Shown here: in pieces, positions 58,390 to 64,000 of the stretch
Layout of the letters: every line of letters starts with the position of its first letter
How positions within the stretch are numbered: position 1 is the first letter of the stretch
Assembly: GCF_026212465.1 (NCBI RefSeq)
Contig: NC_080048.1
Span: 23,208,934-23,272,933, forward strand
DNA: 64,000 nt
Direction of reading: 5' to 3'
Source of the DNA: Amaranthus tricolor
Taxonomy: Eukaryota; Streptophyta; Magnoliopsida; Caryophyllales; Amaranthaceae
Position numbers and translations under genes: made by a program
Notes under the pieces: model-generated
What the model saw: only the letters and a program-made list of their open reading frames with translations
Database searches by the model: none
What the model was told of the DNA's origin: nothing

Positions 58390-59274
58390 AAATTTGTTTT
58401 TATATATAAACTATTTTTCATTTAAGAGAAAAATGATTTTTTTAAAAAAAAAAATTCGATGCAAAATATAGGGGGTTGATTTTGGATGTAGGATCCCAAA
58501 TATGTATATCAAATATTTTTCTTGTGAAATAGGGTATATATTTTTTTTTCTTGACTTTAATTTTGAGTGTATCATCATTATCATTATCATCATCATACCC
58601 AGTATATTCTACTTATAAAATTTATGATCAGAGTCTGAAGGATGGTTAAAAGACGATAAGCCATACTCATGAAACAGGATGTGGCGAAAGAGTTCATTGG
58701 CTCAAACAAAACCTACAAAGAAAAACAAAGGAAAAAAAATACAAGACATGACAAAACTAAGTTTTAATTTTGAATTTAGTTTTGAATGTAGGGTATGATG
58801 GTCTAATTTTGTATATAAGAATTTTAATTTTTAGTTTTACACATCATGTAGCTTATATGTTAAATAAGAATATCAAATTTGTTGTTTTTTTAAATTTATT
58901 AATTATTAATATCAAACTTGTTAATCAACTTAATTTCAACCATAGTTATTAATTTATGACATGAATTTAATCCGAAAGTAGCACAACTTAACCTATATAA
59001 ATAGTACACCCCAGCTATATATGTCATGCCTAATTTGACATTTAAAGTTAACTTTGAACTAACCCAAGATTTTCCAACTCGAATTTGACATCTAAAGTCA
59101 ATCAAAACCCAAATAATCCAGTAAATAACACGAAACAAAAAACAATCTCCTTTATTGTTAAACTAAATTCGATTTGAAGCAGCTAGAGAAAAATCAATTT
59201 AGACTTAAATCGTAATAATCGAACCCAATATAAATTAAAACTAATTTGATCAAATCCGAAGTTGCACCTCATAA
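58390..59274. other. Spacer right of the CACTA element, no gene seen
   Basis: AT-rich DNA, with a short CAT/ATC-rich stretch at 58571-58597. No coding motif or transposon boundary was recognised. Confidence 0.5.
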
Positions 59275-60435
59275 AAAATTCAGTACTCTGACTTAATTCC
59301 ATCTCTAATCTTACTCTGACTTCAACTCGACCCAACTCGATCAGAGTTGGACCAAATTCGAAATTAAGTCATTTTTTTTATTTTGAACAAATTTAACTTC
59401 ATATAAAAAATAAAATAAAAATATGTTTATTCAAACCAAATTTGAAAATAAGTTTTTTAAACATATGAAATCCAACATTCCAAATTCAACTCTAAACACA
59501 TGATATTCCAATTTAAATTTTAAAATTTTTAATACTTAAAATTTAAAATTTTGGAAATAAAAAATGTATGTTTCATTGGTCTTTGGGTTTAGAGCCTTGA
59601 CTAGTTGAATTTCTTGAACAACTAAAATGCTCAAGAAAGTGTAAAAGACTAAAACTCAAGACTAAAACTCTTTTATCTATTACTCTCTAAGATTCACACT
59701 CACTAAACAAAACCCTTAAAACATGACTTTGGCACTGCCACACTTTCCATGAATGCTCAATGGCCATCTGAAACGAGATATTCATGTTGCTCTCCGAGCA
59801 TCTCATCACTCGAATTGCCATCACCCACTCAGCATAAAAAACAAGCTAAACATGCTCTCTCTAAACCCACTAAATCAAGCTAATCATAAAAATTTTCTGC
59901 TCTTTCTAAGATTGCTAAAGACATAATTGCAGCGCCTTACTCAATTGTTGCTTCTGATGGTGCTTATAGCACTAGTGTAGAGCTATTGGACCTCATTTTA
60001 GAAGGCTTCTTTTTAACACTATCGAAGCTTTAATGTACCTTCAACATTGCAGGTGTATGGAATTCAAATGCATTTAATTTATTTTTCATTAGTATGTACA
60101 TTACGTAGTTATATTATTTATTAATGTTAAAATTAATTTGTAGCCCAGACTCTGCTCTCGAGCGAGATATTGGGCATTTTGATGATGATGATTTTTAATT
60201 TGTAGACACTAAAAAATCTTCTTCAATACGCATCAATTTTTAATTTTAAATCATTAGTATAATAACAATAACTCAGTTAAGAATAAAGGTTGATAATAAT
60301 TTGAACTCCATCGAAGGTAAGAGAGTCCGAGTCAAAACAAAGTTGGAGTATTTATGATTCGACTCTAAGTAGATGTAGACTGAAAACAAAATTCAAATTT
60401 TATCCGGAGCAAAGTTGAAAGATGGATATAAGATC
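59275..60435 (+). pseudogene. Old, deleted relative of the nested hAT element
   Basis: The left part (59280-59400) resembles the subterminal GACTC-rich region and following text of the hAT at 41364. 59905-60075 encodes fragments of the same dimerisation domain (S-K-I-A-K-D-I-I-A-A-P, I-E-A-L-M-Y-L-Q). The right part (60325-60430) matches its right subterminal region (ATTTATCCGGAGCAAAGTT). Most of the transposase is deleted, and no clean terminal repeat or target duplication was found. Confidence 0.75.
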
Positions 60436-60599
60436 CCTTTAAATGAACAAGGGAGCTTGCGCCTCAAATAATTTAGTGGTCATATCATAACAAGCACAAG
60501 TTGATCGAAAGATGATAAGGTCAGAAATTATTAGTTAGCTTTGTTACCGTTAACCATATCAAGATAAAATACACATTGGTTTCACGTTCTAAATAGAAT

Positions 60600-61274
60600 G
60601 TTGGTGTGATTTAATGGCGTTTTCAGACCCTTTTCTCTCCCTAGTCCTTACTTGTCTTTGCCTCTCTTAATGATCCCCTTCGATTTGTCTATGTTTCTCA
60701 TTTTTCTCTAATTTCATTGGCTGAACTGAAACTGAAGAACAGTTTTAGCTTTAATAAAATATTTCTAAAGAGTCATAACTCACCACTCACAACCATTCTT
60801 TGCTCTCTAGGTTAGTATGCTCCAAGAATTGTTTTTACTGCGTTTCTGGGGATTTCTAGAGCTTAGAAAGGTTTCAAACTCAAATATCTGAAATGGGTTT
60901 TATCATTTTAGCAGATTACTGAACTGACTGTACCAATTTTTGGGATATTTACAATTTTTGTTATAAAAAGTTTGGAACTTGGGAAGTTTTCAAATTTAGA
61001 TTTCTGATTTGGGATTTGTTCATTTGAGCTGCTCTGTTAGTTGATTTCAGGTAAATATAACTAGCTTATGATTTGGGTTTTTAATTGGATGATGATGTAA
61101 GAAATCTATTTTCATGAAAAAATCCCTAAAATTATAATTGTGATTGAAAGTTTTTGCTAATTCTTTGAGAGTTACTTCAAAGGAGAGTGGTTTTTTCTTT
61201 CATTTCGTTTTCAGCCGTGGGTTTTGGCTAAAAGTTTATAAATGTTAGCAGTTTATTGACAAATGATATAAGAT
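60600..61274 (+). promoter_or_regulatory. Likely promoter / 5' UTR region of the racemase-like gene
   Basis: A CT-rich stretch at 60628-60715 looks like a plant 5' leader. A donor-like AG/GTTAGT occurs at 60810/60811 and acceptor-like AG sites before the ATG at 61275 (61213, 61251 or 61272), so a 5' UTR intron of about 0.4 kb is plausible. Transcript evidence is needed to place the start. Confidence 0.4.
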
Positions 61275-62003
61275 ATGTTTGATGGAAGTATGTCAATGTC
61301 TTTTCATTCATTAAACTATCAAGCACATATTTTAGGGAAGACATATAAGAATGGGACACTAAAAAGCACAAGAACAATTCCTGCTTTAGCTACTCCCCCT
61401 GCTTCCATTCATGTGCACATCGGTGAAAGTGACAACTCCCTAAAATGTGGGAGTAATTATGTGCCAAACTTTTCTTTGCCAAACAAAGATACTAGTACTA
61501 GTTTGATGCTTAATCAAGTTAATACAATTGGAATAATTGGAGGAGTATCTGTTGATTCTACATTGAATTTTTTGAATAAGCTTGTGCAATGGGGATCTAA
61601 GAAAGGGAATGGTAGTCCTCCTTTGATACTTTGTTCTGATCCTCAATTGACAAAAGAATTGTTGGTCTATGAGAGAAGCTCTCTTCCTCCGCTTTACACT
61701 CGAGTGCCACCCTCTACTTTGGATCATACTCGAATCTTAGCAAACTTGAAAGGTAAAAGGAAATTTCTTGAGCAAGGTGGTGCTCAGTGTGTTGTGATGC
61801 CTTGTCATTTGTTGCATTCTTGGCATGATGAAATTTCTAAAGAATCCAGTGTACCAATTCTTCATATGGCTGAGTGTGTGGCTAAGGAGCTCAAGGAGGC
61901 CAAGTTAAAGCCGCTTGAAACTGGTAGTCCTTTGCGGATTGGTGTGGTTGCTACTGATGCTGTACTCAAATCGGGGTTTTATCAGGAAAAACTTCAGAAT
62001 GAG
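61275..62003 (+). CDS. Aspartate/glutamate racemase family protein, first coding exon (3' partial)
   Basis: 243 codons from M-F-D-G-S-M-S-M-S to L-Q-N-E, ending at a GT donor (62004). The first 75 or so residues are Ser/Thr-rich with few acids, consistent with a plastid transit peptide (inferred). The enzyme domain then starts with G-I-I-G-G-V-S-V-D-S-T-L (near residue 88). The core has L-I-L-C-S-D-P-Q and a catalytic-type cysteine in V-V-M-P-C-H-L-L-H (near residue 177), followed by R-I-G-V-V-A-T-D-A-V near residue 224. Family members normally continue for about 80-100 more residues with a second catalytic cysteine or equivalent. I do not see that part in the remaining 2 kb, so the next exon is beyond 64000 or lost. 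The frame read on past the donor ends at 62042 and is not conserved. Confidence 0.85.
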
Positions 62004-64000
62004 GTATTTGCTTTAATGCTTTACTCTTTTTACTTTGGGTAATCTTCGCTAGGATTTGTCCACTTTAAGAAACTATGTTTGGTTATTGGATGAAACTAGC
62101 TGTTTGTTTGTGTAAATTGGTTCCTATTTACATTGGATCATGTCACCTAAAGTTCCAAACACAACGCAAGCTTACATCTTATATCTATGATGAGAAAAAG
62201 CAAGTATTCTGGCAACACTTTAACCAAAACAGCTCAAACGAACCCCCGCCCCCCTACTTATCAGTATGCACAAGAAGCCCAACTTCTAGGATGGGTTGCT
62301 CCAAGACGGTCTTCATGTGATAGCGAAGTATCTCAAGGATACAACTAAACATTCATCCAATACACGCTCAAATTATACCATCACCCAATTTGACATCCCA
62401 AATTCTTTTAGAGCCTCTAACAGAAACTCAGAAGAGAATGTTTCTAGCTGCTTAGGTTGGGGAAGTACTATAATTACACTGTACTGTATCAAATCTAGCC
62501 CTCCAAATGCTATACTTTAACTTAGTCTAAAATCAACTGTACTCCCTAGTTCGTAAAATAATATACTTACGAAGCTTAGCCATTTTACACATTTTGTGTG
62601 GCCAATCTAAATACTGTCCAAAACCTTATCTAAAGGTAGTACTAAATAGGAGTGAGATTGAACGTAGTATACATTATCTAGAGAATGCGTGGTGCCCTGA
62701 CAAATTTATTGAGTTTTGGATGGTATTCATGATTAGAAGTTAGCTCTTACGGTATTCAAATGGGCTTTTATTCAAACGTATAGTGATGTATAAATCCATT
62801 ATGATCAGCCTTTCATTATTATGATTAATCCTTTAGTATACTTTAATTCGATGAAAAGGGCAAAAATGATTCATTTGAGTTCATTTTCATGAAAATGCTC
62901 GACGTCAATGTTAACTTGGTCATGATCAACATGGTCATGTCAACATGACCAATAGTCAAGGCCTTGGCCAAAGGAGGTCATACTTGCTTCGTTAATTCAT
63001 GGTCCATTCATGGGTCCTCATGGAGTTACTTGTGTCTAAATTTAGCATGAACACTAGGGAAGAAAATAATCTTGAAGATCACTTATGTCACATTTTAAGT
63101 GGTTTTGAAGCCTCATATTGTTGTATTATACGTGCATATTAGAAGAGGAAGCAAGCTGAATTATGGGAGGTTACAATTATTTATCAATGATCGTCAAAGC
63201 CTAGCACAATGAGTGGAAGTTCAAATAATAATAGACTGAACTATGGAATATTATACACGGTTATGAGGTTACTAATTTATGGTTACATGATCAAGTGGGC
63301 TGCCATTATTTGGGCAATAATATGGGAAATTATGTTACTTAAGTAAATGGAGTTGCCAATTTTAAGGGGATGCGCTCCCAATGGTTATAAGAGTATCTTA
63401 GAAGGATGTTTTCAAGTGTAATAATGCATGATTTAGTGTGTTTTTTAAATAATGGAAGTTAAGAGTTTTTTTAAGTTTGTAACAAAGTCAATTTTTGGGA
63501 ATGTTTTGGACGTGTAAGTCCAAGAGACTAGAGAGTTTATTTTTTGATGTTCTCCATTTAATGTAAGTCTAGTTTTAAGCTTAGTGTATTTTCTTATAAA
63601 TAGCAAGTTTGTAATAGTTTAGACTTAAAATATGATTAAGACATTAGAACTAAAGCATACTTTGTAAATTAAATTACTTATGATTAAGTATTGAAATTAG
63701 AGTCTGTGTGTTTATCATTGTTGATGAAATTAGAGTCTTTGTGAGTGTTCCTCACATTTTAGTTGGTAATACTTTACTTTGAGTGAGTGTTTCATAAGCT
63801 AATATTACAGCCTAGTAAGTTCAAGTGAGTGTTCCTTCCTTACATATCTTAGTTTGATTCAAGTGAGTGTTCCTTGTCAAACTTGACTTTTACTTTCTTT
63901 TCTTTGCCTATGAATTCTTTACTCCATAATTTGCCAAATGCATATTTACTATAACACTTTTTAAAAGAAACACTTTTCTTTTCTTCCGAAGGTTATCCAC
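62004..64000. other. Probable intron 1 of the racemase-like gene / repeat-like DNA
   Basis: No exon of the racemase domain is recognisable. 62905-62955 has several overlapping GGTCATG/CATGACC words. 63590-63610 has a TATA-like TTATAAATAG. 63740-63870 has three copies of GTGAGTGTTCCT, two preceded by TTCAA. These suggest an LTR-like insertion in the intron, but no ends were found. Confidence 0.4.

Overview
This is nuclear DNA from a flowering plant, very probably a eudicot. The evidence is a receptor kinase gene with more than 20 short exons and GT/AG introns, an aspartate/glutamate racemase-like gene with a plant-type leader, and a dense mixture of plant transposon families: Ty1/copia, Athila and chromovirus Ty3/gypsy, an RTE-type LINE, CACTA, hAT, Tourist-like and Stowaway-like elements. 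I cannot name the species from sequence alone.

Only two host genes are convincing. (1) A leucine-rich-repeat/malectin receptor-like kinase (12130-21429, +). Its exons 2 to 24 join without a frame break into 975 codons, but the signal-peptide exon is not visible. (2) The first coding exon of an Asp/Glu racemase family gene (61275-62003, +). Its later exons must lie beyond the window or be lost.

Layout. 1-3292: the 5' end of a copia element on the minus strand (LTR, tRNA-Met primer site, gag, start of protease). 4090-6645: a decayed RTE LINE. 7342-12081: a Stowaway-like MITE split by a complete but defective 4.3-kb copia element with 164-bp LTRs and target duplication CTTAT. 12130-21429: the receptor kinase, with transposon relics in at least four introns. 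22000-35320: a decayed gypsy pol, split inside its reverse transcriptase by a Tourist-like element (TSD TTA). That element is split by an Athila deletion derivative (22916-30474, TSD ATTCT). The end of the 3' LTR and its flank were then duplicated in tandem (30206-33275). 35321-37891: LTR-like DNA of a chromovirus type. 37897-58389: a 20.5-kb CACTA element (TSD AAA). It holds a broken TNP2 transposase split by a 3.2-kb hAT element (TSD GTTGTGGG), an 11-copy array with a ~169-bp period, a Ulp1 protease remnant, and a 9.1-kb chromovirus element lacking gag (TSD TAGTG). 59275-60435: an older relative of the same hAT family. 60600-64000: the racemase-like gene and its surroundings.

The window therefore reads as layered insertions, up to three levels deep, next to one receptor kinase. 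The nesting order can be read directly from target-site duplications. No new enzymatic or defence system is evident. The most unusual structures are the tandem array beside a Ulp1 fragment inside the CACTA element, the duplicated LTR-plus-flank block, the CCCGG-rich repeat cluster in the Athila LTRs, and a copy of the receptor kinase's own intron 5 / exon 6 junction inside an inverted-repeat element in its intron 2.
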